The translations under genes and the position numbers were made by a program. A DNA stretch of 64,000 nt from Phyllobacterium sp. 21LDTY02-6 (lineage in GTDB: Bacteria; Pseudomonadota; Alphaproteobacteria; Rhizobiales; Rhizobiaceae), in the NCBI RefSeq assembly GCF_023554255.2, contig NZ_JAMJWD020000003.1, positions 1 to 64,000 of the forward strand, given 5' to 3'. Positions 43,106-53,604 of the stretch are shown one piece after another. The notes beneath the pieces were generated by a model, which worked only from the letters and a program-made list of their open reading frames with translations, ran no database searches and had not been told where the DNA came from. Position 1 is the stretch's first letter. Each line of letters opens with the position of its first letter.

Positions 43106-43553
43106 GATGGCTGTTTCCATGTTGGGCGTGGGCGGCGAAGCGGCGGTGGAAATCGGCGGCAAGATCGGCAAGCGACACGCTGCCCAGCCGCTCGATGATC
43201 AGGGCCTCGGCCTCGGCGAAAGCGCCGTCGAGCGCCTGGTTGACCGCCTGCTCGACCAGGCATTGCGGCGTCTCGGTTCGATTGCCGAGCGCGAACATCT
43301 CCGGCGCGCCCACCGCGTCATACATGTCGCGCAGCGTGATGTCCCTGAGGTCGCGGGCGATGACCCAGCCACCGCCATGGCCCTTCTGCGAGGTGACGAA
43401 ACCGGCCTCGCGCAGCCCCGCCATCGTCCGCCGCACCACGACGGCATTGGTCTGCATGCACAGGGCCAGCTCCTCCGACGTCATGGCCTTGCCGCGCTCG
43501 GCCATGTGCAGGATGACGTGGAGAATGGCGGATAGTCTGCTGTTGCGTTTCAT
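43095..43553 (-). CDS. Rrf2-family transcriptional regulator
   Basis: 152 residues from the ATG at 43553. The winged helix (RLSAILHVILHMAERGKAMT, then QTNAVVVRRTMAGLREAGFV) is followed by GHGGGWVIARDLRDITLRDM of the Rrf2 family. It lacks the three-cysteine Fe-S ligand set of IscR/NsrR (only one cysteine, in TPQCLVEQ), so it likely senses through another mechanism such as thiol or redox change. It probably autoregulates through the palindrome overlapping its start. Confidence 0.88.
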   Translation of the reverse strand: MKRNSRLSAILHVILHMAERGKAMTSEELALCMQTNAVVVRRTMAGLREAGFVTSQKGHGGGWVIARDLRDITLRDMYDAVGAPEMFALGNRTETPQCLVEQAVNQALDGAFAEAEALIIERLGSVSLADLAADFHRRFAAHAQHGNSHHAT

Positions 43554-43578
43554 GTAACAACGTATGATACATGAAACG
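43546..43578. promoter_or_regulatory. Rrf2 operator overlapping its own start codon
   Basis: Perfect 11-bp arms CGTTTCATGTA and TACATGAAACG separated by 11 nt. The left arm contains the rrf2 start codon. The arrangement implies tight autorepression. Confidence 0.75.
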
Positions 43579-43736
43579 CGCGCCGTCAAGCCCTGCAATT
43601 TTTACTTGCACTCGTCCCCAATTTCACTTGGATTCATTTCACGGGCACTCGTCTATTGAAGAGACAGGCTTCAGACACGATCTGAGGTTGCAGCGCGCGC
43701 GGGTCTGCGCGCGTCGGATTTCCGGGGAAGCGCAGC

Positions 43737-44801
43737 ATGAACAGATATTCCATCGGCTTCTGGATATTCGTCCTCGCCGTCGTTTCGATGAGCGGCGTCG
43801 TCTTCAGCTGGGTGGTCTATGACGAGCCGACCATGATCGGCGCAATCTTCGCGCTGTTCACCTGCGTGCCGCTGATCGCGCTGGAGCGCGGCGCGCTGTT
43901 CCCGCGCCTCTATTCGCGCCTGGCCGTGCTGCCGACGCCGTTCTACATCATGGCGACGCTGCTGCTCTATTCGGTGCTGATCTATTTCGGCTCGGCATTG
44001 TGCCGCATGCTGCTGAATTTCCTCGGCTACCAGACCTATGACCACTGGACGAAGATCGCGATGCTGCCGCCGAGCGCCTTCTTCTCGACCCTCGTCATCG
44101 CCGCGGTGCTGAGCTTCGTCGCCCGCGTGCGCGAACTGCTCGGCCGGGATGTCTTCACCAGCCTGCTGCTGGGCAAATACCGCAAGCCGATCGAGGAGGA
44201 GCGGGTGTTTCTCTTCGTCGATCTCGCCGGCTCCACCTCCTTTGCCGAAGAACATGGCGACCTGCGCGCCCAGCAGTTTCTCGGCGCCCTGTTCGCCGCC
44301 TTCGCCGCCCCGGTCCGCCGCCATGGCGGCGCCATCGACGATTATATCGGCGATGCGGCGATCATCACCTGGCCGATGAAGAACGGCATCAAGAACGGCA
44401 ATTGCGTGCGCTGCGTGTTCTCGATCCTCGATGCGATCGAGGCGGACAGGGAAAAATGGCTGCAGAAATTCGGCCGGGTGCCGCGCCTGCGCGCCGCGCT
44501 GCATGGCGGTCCGATCATCGCCGCGGAGATCGGCGTCGATCACCACAAGATCGCCTATTTCGGCGACACGGTGAATACGACGGCGCGGCTGGAAGGCCTG
44601 TGCCGCACATTGAACGAGCCGGTGCTGATCTCCAGCGACCTTGCCGGCCGGATCGATTTCAAGGACGGCATAGGCACGGATTATCTCGGCAACCACGCGC
44701 TGCGCGGCAAGGGCCAGTCGCTCGGCGTCATGGCGCTGCGCCGCTCGCCGGTGCCGGTGGCGGAGCCCGAACCCGCCGCCATGGCGCCGGTCGCCGGCTA
44801 G
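43737..44801 (+). CDS. Membrane-bound class III adenylate/guanylate cyclase
   Basis: 354 residues. Four membrane helices (about 6-27, 33-50, 68-90, 112-130) precede a class III cyclase domain with the metal-binding aspartate in FLFVDLAGSTSFAEEHGD (D162) and the second in GGAIDDYIGDAAIITW, and the transition-state region GDTVNTTARLEG. It makes cAMP or cGMP from a membrane-sensed cue; the ligand is unknown. Class III cyclases with short membrane inputs are abundant in rhizobia. Confidence 0.88.
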   Translation: MNRYSIGFWIFVLAVVSMSGVVFSWVVYDEPTMIGAIFALFTCVPLIALERGALFPRLYSRLAVLPTPFYIMATLLLYSVLIYFGSALCRMLLNFLGYQTYDHWTKIAMLPPSAFFSTLVIAAVLSFVARVRELLGRDVFTSLLLGKYRKPIEEERVFLFVDLAGSTSFAEEHGDLRAQQFLGALFAAFAAPVRRHGGAIDDYIGDAAIITWPMKNGIKNGNCVRCVFSILDAIEADREKWLQKFGRVPRLRAALHGGPIIAAEIGVDHHKIAYFGDTVNTTARLEGLCRTLNEPVLISSDLAGRIDFKDGIGTDYLGNHALRGKGQSLGVMALRRSPVPVAEPEPAAMAPVAG

Positions 44802-44814
44802 CGCTGCCTCCGAT

Positions 44815-44917
44815 CAAGTATACGCAGTTGCGTATACTTGTGTTTTAAACGCACTCGCGTATAATCTATTTTTAAGCGCGAATGCGTATATTCAGGATTT
44901 ATACGCTATTGCGTATA
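44815..44917. promoter_or_regulatory. Four hipBA operators at 27-bp spacing
   Basis: Sites match TATACGCA-NN-TGCGTATA. O1 is perfect with 12-bp arms (44815-44840), O2 is 44846-44863, O3 is 44873-44890 and O4 is 44900-44917. Their centres are 44827.5, 44854.5, 44881.5 and 44908.5, exactly 27 bp apart. O4 ends two bases before the hipB ribosome site GGAGG. E. coli hipBA also has four HipB operators, but with a different consensus. O1 may double as a hairpin terminator for the cyclase gene. Confidence 0.85.
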
Positions 44918-44928
44918 TCGGAGGCAAC

Positions 44929-45183
44929 ATGACCGAAGCCATTGCCCGCACCGAAAAACAGCTCGGCGCCATCATCCGCCGCGTCCGCAAGCAGTCCGGC
45001 CTGACCCAGGGCGGGCTTGGCGACCTGATCCATCTGCGCCAGGGCACGATCTCGCGGCTTGAGGCAGGGGAGCCTGCCGTGCAGTTGCGCACGCTGATGG
45101 AAACGCTCTCCGCGCTCAAGCTCGAACTGGTGATCCGGCCACGGACGCAGGCCGGCGCTGCCGACATCGAAGATCTGTTCTGA
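44929..45183 (+). CDS. hipB: HipB-like antitoxin (XRE-family HTH)
   Basis: 84 residues with an XRE helix-turn-helix (GAIIRRVRKQSGLTQGGLGD, then RQGTISRLEAGEP) filling about 12-66. It neutralises HipA and represses hipBA through the four upstream operators. Its stop overlaps the hipA start by one base. Confidence 0.9.
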   Translation: MTEAIARTEKQLGAIIRRVRKQSGLTQGGLGDLIHLRQGTISRLEAGEPAVQLRTLMETLSALKLELVIRPRTQAGAADIEDLF

Positions 45184-46505
45184 TGGCACGGCGCAAGGCG
45201 CATGTGCCTCTCGACGTATTTCTGAACGGCCGCCTTGTTGGCGTTTTGCGCCGGGAGCCGTCCGGCGCCATCGATTTCACCTATGCGCGCGCCTGGCTGG
45301 ACTGGGGCGACACGTTCCCGGTGTCGCTGTCGCTGCCGCTGCGGGAAGACCGCTATATCGGCGCGCCGGTCGCCAATGTCTTCGACAATCTGCTGCCGGA
45401 CAATGAATCCATTCGCAGGCGCGTGGCCGAGCGGGTCGGCGCGGAGGGCATCGACGCCTACAGCCTGCTGGCCGCGCTCGGCCATGATTGCGTCGGCGCG
45501 CTGCAATTCCTGCCGGATGGCAGCGAGCCCGGTCCGGCGGGCAGCGCCGAGGGCAGGGCGGTGAGCGATGATGAAATCGCCGCGCTCCTTGCCAATCTCG
45601 CCAGCGCGCCGCTCGGCATGGGTGACGACCGGGATTTCCGGATCTCGCTTGCCGGCGTGCAGGAGAAGACGGCGCTGCTGTTCAAGGATGGCCGCTGGTT
45701 CAAGCCCTCCGGCACGGCGGCGACCACGCATATACTCAAGCCGCAGATCGGCCAGATCGCAAACGGGCTCGACCTTTCGGACAGCGTCGAGAACGAATAT
45801 TTCTGCCTCAAGCTGCTCAAGGCGTTCGGGCTCCCGGCCGCCAATGCCGAGATCGCCGATTTCGGCGCGCGCCGCACCCTGGTCGTCGAGCGTTTCGATC
45901 GTCGCTGGACGAGGGACAACCGCTTGTTGCGCCTGCCGCAGGAGGACATCTGCCAGGCGCTCTCCATTTCGCCGACGCGAAAATACCAGTCCGAAGGCGG
46001 TCCGGGCATGCGCGACATCATCCAGATGCTCAAGGCCAGCGACCGGCCGGACGAGGATATTGCCGCCTTCATGCGCGCCTGCATCCTGTTCTGGCTGATC
46101 GGCGCGACGGACGGACATGCCAAGAATTTCAGCATCTTCCTCGCACCCGGCGGCCGCTTCCGCATGACGCCGCTCTACGATGTGCTGACGACCCAGCCGA
46201 GCCTCGACAGCGGGCAGATCCCGCGCCGGAAATTCAAGCTCGCCATGTCGGTCGGCAGCAACAATCACTATGCCGTCGATGAGATCGTCCCGCGCCATTT
46301 CCAGCAGACCGCCGACGCGGCGGGCATGGGGAAGGCCGCGCTGCAGGCGATTTTCGAAGAACTCGCCGCAACCGCCGGCAAGACGATCTCGACCATTGTC
46401 GATGAGCTGCCGCAGGGATTCCCGCCGCAGCTGGTCGACTCGATCACCGCTGCCATGACGGGCCGGACAGGGCTCATCGCGCGCTATCTCGAGGGCAGCG
46501 AGTAG
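45183..46505 (+). CDS. hipA: HipA-like serine/threonine kinase toxin
   Basis: 440 residues, the full HipA length. The N-terminal HipA domain has LPDNESIRRRVAERVGAEG. The kinase core has SLAGVQEKTALLF (Gly-rich/activation region), GTAATTHILKPQ with the ATP-binding lysine, the catalytic GATDGHAKNFSIFL and metal-binding LYDVLTT. HipA proteins phosphorylate aminoacyl-tRNA synthetases such as GltX and induce persistence. The complete pair appears functional. Confidence 0.9.
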   Translation: MARRKAHVPLDVFLNGRLVGVLRREPSGAIDFTYARAWLDWGDTFPVSLSLPLREDRYIGAPVANVFDNLLPDNESIRRRVAERVGAEGIDAYSLLAALGHDCVGALQFLPDGSEPGPAGSAEGRAVSDDEIAALLANLASAPLGMGDDRDFRISLAGVQEKTALLFKDGRWFKPSGTAATTHILKPQIGQIANGLDLSDSVENEYFCLKLLKAFGLPAANAEIADFGARRTLVVERFDRRWTRDNRLLRLPQEDICQALSISPTRKYQSEGGPGMRDIIQMLKASDRPDEDIAAFMRACILFWLIGATDGHAKNFSIFLAPGGRFRMTPLYDVLTTQPSLDSGQIPRRKFKLAMSVGSNNHYAVDEIVPRHFQQTADAAGMGKAALQAIFEELAATAGKTISTIVDELPQGFPPQLVDSITAAMTGRTGLIARYLEGSE

Positions 46506-46593
46506 CACAGGCCTGCATTCCCCGCCATTCAACCTCCCTCATCCTGAACCTGTGGAAAGACCCCGCAACGGCGATCCCACCCGCGCATGGTCC

Positions 46594-46938
46594 GGTGGGA
46601 TAAATGGAAACTTATCCCACCACTTTGAAACCGGGTTATTGTGATTCGGTCCTTCCCAGGGGAGCAGCTTCCGGTGCTGTTCGATTGCTGGGGAAGGATG
46701 GCGTTGCCGGGATATCGGAAGTGACAACCCCGATTGGCCGGCAAACTGCAGAAGGAAACGGAGGTGGCGCTCCGGTTTCCGGGTTGTTGCGCCTGACAAA
46801 CGCAACAACGGCAGGGCAAAGACGCCATGGGCGGTCTTCGGACCTCGACCCTGATACTATAGACGCGCTGAAGACCGCCCGTCTCCCCCCTTTCAATGAC
46901 CAGACGCGATTTTGCGGGCGTGGTGACGATTTTCTGCA
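46594..46938 (-). repeat. ~345-bp structured repeat, copy 2 (inverted)
   Basis: Reverse complement of the element at 19632-19980, sharing the terminal GGTGGGATAA...TTATCCCACC hairpin and the GGGCGGTCTTC...GAAGACCGCCC pair. Differences between copies keep both stems paired, which suggests that structure matters. Confidence 0.75.
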
Positions 46939-46983
46939 TTCAATCTCTGCCTCCCACCAACTTCCCTCATGCTGAGCCCACAC

Positions 46984-47090
46984 CCCTCATGCTGAGCTTG
47001 TCGAAGCACGAAGCACGCACTGGTTTGATGCAGCGCTTCAAAGGGATTGCACCAACGTTGTTGCGCCCTTCGACAAGCTCAGGATGAGGG
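46984..47090. repeat. MITE-like palindromic element, copy D
   Basis: Ends CCCTCATGCTGAGCTTGTCG and CTTCGACAAGCTCAGGATGA, with inner GGGATTGCACCAACGTTGT as in copy C. Confidence 0.8.
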
Positions 47091-47191
47091 TAGGGGATTG
47101 ATTGCAGGGTGGTGATTCTGAGATGTTGGCGGTGTTGAAATCTTGCAGGACCACCACCCGGCATCAAAGGCAATCGTGAGCCCAAATGAAT

Positions 47192-47215
47192 GAGGCCCAG
47201 CCTTGGCTGAGCCTC
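47192..47215. terminator. Stem-loop in the gcv leader spacer
   Basis: GAGGC-C-CAGCC pairs with GGCTG-A-GCCTC around TT, followed by GAAAA. A likely transcription terminator or boundary hairpin; orientation uncertain. Confidence 0.45.
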
Positions 47216-47570
47216 GAAAACTGGATGTCCATTACCGTGGTGTACGAGACGCAAGATGTCATCCTGCGTTGACATGACAGCGACCTCGAAAGTCAGCCTG
47301 CCTGTCGAGACAAATAGGAGCTTTGCGACCGGAAGTCCAACGGTGCTCGATGGTATTCATGAATGCGTGCTCCGTGCAACGACATTCCTGCAATCCACCC
47401 GGTAAGCCCCGCCACGAGGCACGCCGGCCCAACTCATATTCCGCTATCGACAAATTTTGTTCATTAAGCGTCAAATTCGACCGGGGGGGCGATGACAGCG
47501 CGGCTTTGCTCGGCTATGGTTCCGCCTGTCGAGGGTTATCGATCAAAGGTCGAGACCCCTGTCAGCTCGC

Positions 47571-47763
47571 GGGAGAGCGTCCCGTCGCCGCAAGGCGTCA
47601 GGACCGCCGAAGGGGAAATCGCCCGAAATCTCTCAGGTACCAGGAACCGCGCGCAGGTAAGACAACTCTGGAAAGTCGGGGGCAACCTCGCGCCGAAGGT
47701 GTAAGTGCAGTCGCGTTCATTCGTGCTGCGCGAGTCTCTCAGGCTTCCGACAGAGGGGCAAGG
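47571..47763 (+). promoter_or_regulatory. Tandem glycine riboswitch
   Basis: Two glycine aptamers in a row. Aptamer 1 (about 47571-47674) has GGGAGAG, GCCGAAGGGG, ATCTCTCAGG and ACTCTGGAAAG. Aptamer 2 (about 47676-47763) has GCGCCGAAGGTG, GTCTCTCAGGC and GACAGAGGGG. A hairpin ACCGCC/GGCGGAGGT follows before the gcvT start and may be the expression platform. Glycine binding to both aptamers turns on gcvTHP so that excess glycine is cleaved. Confidence 0.93.
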
Positions 47764-47812
47764 AACCGACCGCCAATTTCGGCGGAGGTCTTTGCACGAC
47801 TCTGGAGTTTAA

Positions 47813-48955
47813 ATGGGCACCGACGAAAATCTGAAATCCCTGCCTTTGGACGATCTGCACAAAGCCGCCGGTGCGCGCTTTGGCGGGTTTGCCGGCTGGA
47901 ACATGCCGATCACCTATCCGCTCGGGGTGATGAAGGAACATCTGCACACGCGCGAAAAGGCCGGCCTGTTCGATATTTCGCACATGCAGCTGTTCGAGCT
48001 GTCGGGCCGCGAGGCCGCAGCCCTGCTTTCGCATGCCTGCCCGCTGGATGCCGCGGCGCTGCAACAGGGCCAGTCCAAATATACCTTCTTCCTCAACGAG
48101 CAGGCCGGCATTCTCGACGATCTCATCGTGACGCGCCTCGGTACCGCCGGTGCGGATGGTACGGCCGGGGGAGATAGCGGCGGCGACCGCTACATGGTCG
48201 TTGCCAATGCCGGCAATGCCGCCGCCGACGAGGCGCATCTGCGCCATATCGCATCCGGGTTCGATTGCCGCGTCGAGGCGCTGCCGCGCGTCTTCCTGGC
48301 CATACAGGGGCCGCAGGCCGCCGATATCCTGCGCATGGCCGGGCTTTCCGGCACCGAGCTTGCCTTCATGAATGGTTTCGAGCCGAAGCCCGGCTGGTTC
48401 ATGAGCCGGTCCGGCTATACGGGCGAGGATGGATTCGAGATCGGCCTTCCCGCCGGGGAGGCGCGCGAGCTGGTGGCTGCGCTCCTCGCCGACGAGCGGC
48501 TGGCCTGGATCGGGCTTGCGGCGCGCGACAGCCTGCGGCTCGAAGCCGGGCTCTGCCTGCACGGGCATGACATCACGCCGGACCATGATCCCGTCGAGGC
48601 GGCGCTCACCTGGGCCATCGGCAAGCCGGTCCGCGAGAAGGGCGGCTTCATCGGCGCCGAGGCGCTACGGGCGAAGCTCGCCGCCGGCACGGTTCGCAAG
48701 CGGGTCGGCCTCAAGCCGGACGGGCGCCAGCCCGTGCGCGGCGAGACGGTTCTCATCGATGCCGACGGCAATGAAATCGGCCTCGTCACTTCCGGTGGCT
48801 TCGGCCCCTCGGCCGGGCATCCGGTCGCCATGGGCTATGTGGCGCGCGCCGCGATCGACGGCAACCTGCCGATCTTTGCCGAACTGCGGGGCAATCGCAT
48901 CCCGGTTCACATCCACCCGCTTCCATTTACACCACATCGCTACCACAAAGGATAA
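47813..48955 (+). CDS. gcvT: Glycine cleavage system aminomethyltransferase (T-protein)
   Basis: 380 residues with the GcvT folate-binding fold: ARFGGFAGWNMPITYPLGVM near the N-terminus, GLFDISHMQLFELSGREAA, and SGYTGEDGFEI around residue 200. It transfers the methylene group of glycine from the H-protein to tetrahydrofolate and releases ammonia. Start at the ATG behind CTCTGGAG. First gene of gcvTHP. Confidence 0.95.
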   Translation: MGTDENLKSLPLDDLHKAAGARFGGFAGWNMPITYPLGVMKEHLHTREKAGLFDISHMQLFELSGREAAALLSHACPLDAAALQQGQSKYTFFLNEQAGILDDLIVTRLGTAGADGTAGGDSGGDRYMVVANAGNAAADEAHLRHIASGFDCRVEALPRVFLAIQGPQAADILRMAGLSGTELAFMNGFEPKPGWFMSRSGYTGEDGFEIGLPAGEARELVAALLADERLAWIGLAARDSLRLEAGLCLHGHDITPDHDPVEAALTWAIGKPVREKGGFIGAEALRAKLAAGTVRKRVGLKPDGRQPVRGETVLIDADGNEIGLVTSGGFGPSAGHPVAMGYVARAAIDGNLPIFAELRGNRIPVHIHPLPFTPHRYHKG

Positions 48956-48961
48956 AGTCAG

Positions 48962-49330
48962 ATGGCGACTACCTATTTTACCGAAGATCATGAATGGATC
49001 CGCGTCGAGGGCGGCGTTGCCACGGTCGGCATCACCGACCATGCGCAGGACCAGCTCGGCGATCTGGTTTTCGTCCAGTTGCCGGATGTCGGCCAGAAGC
49101 TGGCCAAGGGCGATGCGGCGGTCGTCGTCGAATCGGTCAAGGCCGCTTCCGACGTCTATGCGCCGATCGATGGCGAGGTGACGGAAGTCAACGAGGCCAC
49201 CGCGAGCGACCCGGCGCTGGTGAATTCCGCTGCAAGCTCGGATGGCTGGCTGTGGAAGATGAAGCTCGCGGACGAGAGCCAGCTGGCCAATCTCCTCGAC
49301 GAGGCAGGCTACAAGGCAATCATCGGCTAG
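48962..49330 (+). CDS. gcvH: Glycine cleavage system H-protein
   Basis: 122 residues; lipoylation lysine in [18 protein letters not shown] (about residue 60). It shuttles the aminomethyl intermediate among P-, T- and L-proteins. Its TAG stop lies inside the left arm of the 77-bp palindrome that follows, so the element has provided or moved the 3' boundary of the gene. Confidence 0.96.
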   Translation: MATTYFTEDHEWIRVEGGVATVGITDHAQDQLGDLVFVQLPDVGQKLAKGDAAVVVESVKAASDVYAPIDGEVTEVNEATASDPALVNSAASSDGWLWKMKLADESQLANLLDEAGYKAIIG

Positions 49331-49403
49331 TGTGGTCGAATTGAAATACGCCTGACTATGGCGACAGGGCCGGAGCGTATTTCAATTCCGAAAACCACAC
49401 TAG
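49327..49403. repeat. 77-bp palindromic element 1 between gcvH and gcvP
   Basis: Outer arms CTAGTGTGGT/ACCACACTAG and inner arms AATTGAAATACGC/GCGTATTTCAATT, with a 23-nt loop. The gcvH stop codon is in the left arm. Confidence 0.8.
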
Positions 49404-49416
49404 AAACATAAAGTTG

Positions 49417-49492
49417 CTAGTGACCTTATCGAATCTGAAGTTCATCTGACGCTGCTGCAATAATGGAGTGAACTTCAGATTCGGGTCACTAG
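49417..49492. repeat. 76-bp palindromic element 2 between gcvH and gcvP
   Basis: Outer arms CTAGTGACC/GGTCACTAG and inner arms GAATCTGAAGTTCA/TGAACTTCAGATTC, with a 24-nt loop. It has the same plan and the same CTAGTG...CACTAG ends as element 1 but different inner arms. Confidence 0.8.
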
Positions 49493-49574
49493 ATCGCACC
49501 GCGCAAGCACGATCCGGCTTGTTATTCTGGCACCGTCCGGTTTCGGGATCGGGTGCCGTCACAAAGGTTCAAAC

Positions 49575-52382
<2,808 letters not shown>

Positions 52383-52401
52383 GCAAGGGTCGGATATCGG
52401 G

Positions 52402-52427
52402 GTTAATTGAACGCTCGTTCAATTAAC
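52402..52427. promoter_or_regulatory. Perfect 26-bp palindrome, TetR-type operator without adjacent regulator
   Basis: Arms GTTAATTGAACG and CGTTCAATTAAC around CT. The inner TTGAACG-NN-CGTTCAA is typical of TetR-family operators. No TetR gene lies in the window. Confidence 0.55.
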
Positions 52428-52433
52428 TGGCAG

Positions 52434-52460
52434 GGAAACGCCGGAAAAAACGGCGTTTCC
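52434..52460 (+). terminator. gcvP terminator
   Basis: GGAAACGCCG-GAAAAAA-CGGCGTTTCC, a perfect 10-bp stem, followed by GGCACCTTTT. Confidence 0.65.
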
Positions 52461-52630
52461 GGCACCTTTTCGGCACCTATCCGGTGGGCATCTGGCCCGA
52501 ACTGGCACATGGATGGTCGATTCCGGCACGGATTTCGCGACCGCAATTGAAATCTTGCGGCCGGTGAAGCCGCCATGCTAGCGTCGCGCCATCCTGTCCA
52601 GCAGCTTTCCAGAACAGCGAGTTTTCACAC

Positions 52631-53554
52631 ATGCCACCAATCAATCTCGCCATTGTCGGCGTCGGCAAGATCGTCCGCGACCAGCATTTGCCGTCGATCG
52701 CGCGAGGCTCGGATTTCCGCCTCGTCGCCACCGCCAGCCGGCATGGCACGGTCGAAGGCGTCGACGCCTACAAGACCATAGACGAGATGCTGGAGGCGGC
52801 CGATGTCGCGGCGGTGTCGCTGTGCATGCCGCCGCAATACCGCTACGAGGCGGCGCGCAAGGCGCTGTCGGCGCGCAAGCATGTCTTCCTCGAAAAGCCG
52901 CCCGGCGCCACGCTGTCGGAGGTCGCCGACCTCGATGCAATGGCCCGCGACAAGGGCGTTTCGCTCTTTGCCAGCTGGCATTCGCGCTATGCGCCGGCGG
53001 TGGAATCGGCGCGGTCGTTCCTTGCTTCCACGACGGTCCGGAGCGTCGAGATCATCTGGAAGGAGGATGTGCGCCACTGGCATCCGAACCAGGAATGGAT
53101 CTGGCAGGCGGGCGGGCTCGGCGTCTTCGATCCGGGCATCAACGCGCTGTCGATCATGACCCATATCCTGCCGCGCCCGGCCTTCATCACCGCTTCGACG
53201 CTGGAGTTTCCGGAGAATCGCGATGCGCCGATCGCCGCCGAACTGCAGCTTGAGGACGCCGAGGGACGGCCGATCCGCGCCGTGTTCGACTGGCGCCAGA
53301 CCGGCCGGCAGACCTGGGACATACTGGCCGAAACCGATGCCGGGCAGATGGTTCTTTCCGAGGGCGGATCGAAATTGTCGGTCGGCGGCGAGCTGCGTTC
53401 CGTCGAGCCGGAACAGGAGTATTTTTCGCTCTACAGCCGCTTCGCCGCGCTCATCGCAGCCGGCAGATCCGACGTCGATATCGCGCCGCTGCGCCATGTC
53501 GCCGATGCTTTCCTGCTCGGCAAGCGCAAGCTGGTGGAGCCCTTCCACGACTGA
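52631..53554 (+). CDS. Gfo/Idh/MocA-family sugar 1-dehydrogenase (D-galactose/L-arabinose type)
   Basis: 307 residues. N-terminal Rossmann fold (NLAIVGVGKIVRDQHLPSI), the family EKPPG (about 97) and, in the C-terminal sheet domain, RHWHPNQEWIWQAGGLGVFD with the catalytic aspartate-histidine context of D-galactose 1-dehydrogenases. It would oxidise an aldose to the lactone with NAD(P) in the non-phosphorylated pathway. The substrate is not certain. It stands alone, downstream of the TetR-like palindrome, which may control it. Confidence 0.82.
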   Translation: MPPINLAIVGVGKIVRDQHLPSIARGSDFRLVATASRHGTVEGVDAYKTIDEMLEAADVAAVSLCMPPQYRYEAARKALSARKHVFLEKPPGATLSEVADLDAMARDKGVSLFASWHSRYAPAVESARSFLASTTVRSVEIIWKEDVRHWHPNQEWIWQAGGLGVFDPGINALSIMTHILPRPAFITASTLEFPENRDAPIAAELQLEDAEGRPIRAVFDWRQTGRQTWDILAETDAGQMVLSEGGSKLSVGGELRSVEPEQEYFSLYSRFAALIAAGRSDVDIAPLRHVADAFLLGKRKLVEPFHD

Positions 53555-53604
53555 CCGGCCTGGCTGAGGCACGGCGCCACAAGGCTGCCGGGAGGGAGTT
53601 GCTG

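Larger units (their letters stand above)
46506..47564. other. Noncoding spacer between hipA and the glycine riboswitch
   Basis: It contains the second copy of the ~345-bp repeat, MITE-like copy D and a single end near 46537, and then about 470 bases with a stem-loop at 47192-47215 and presumably the gcv promoter. No gene is supported; the open frames here overlap the repeats or the riboswitch. Confidence 0.6.

Noticed and set aside
47323-48177. 284-codon frame over the glycine riboswitch and gcvT start
   Set aside because: Runs through the conserved aptamers and into gcvT out of frame; it is an accidental frame.
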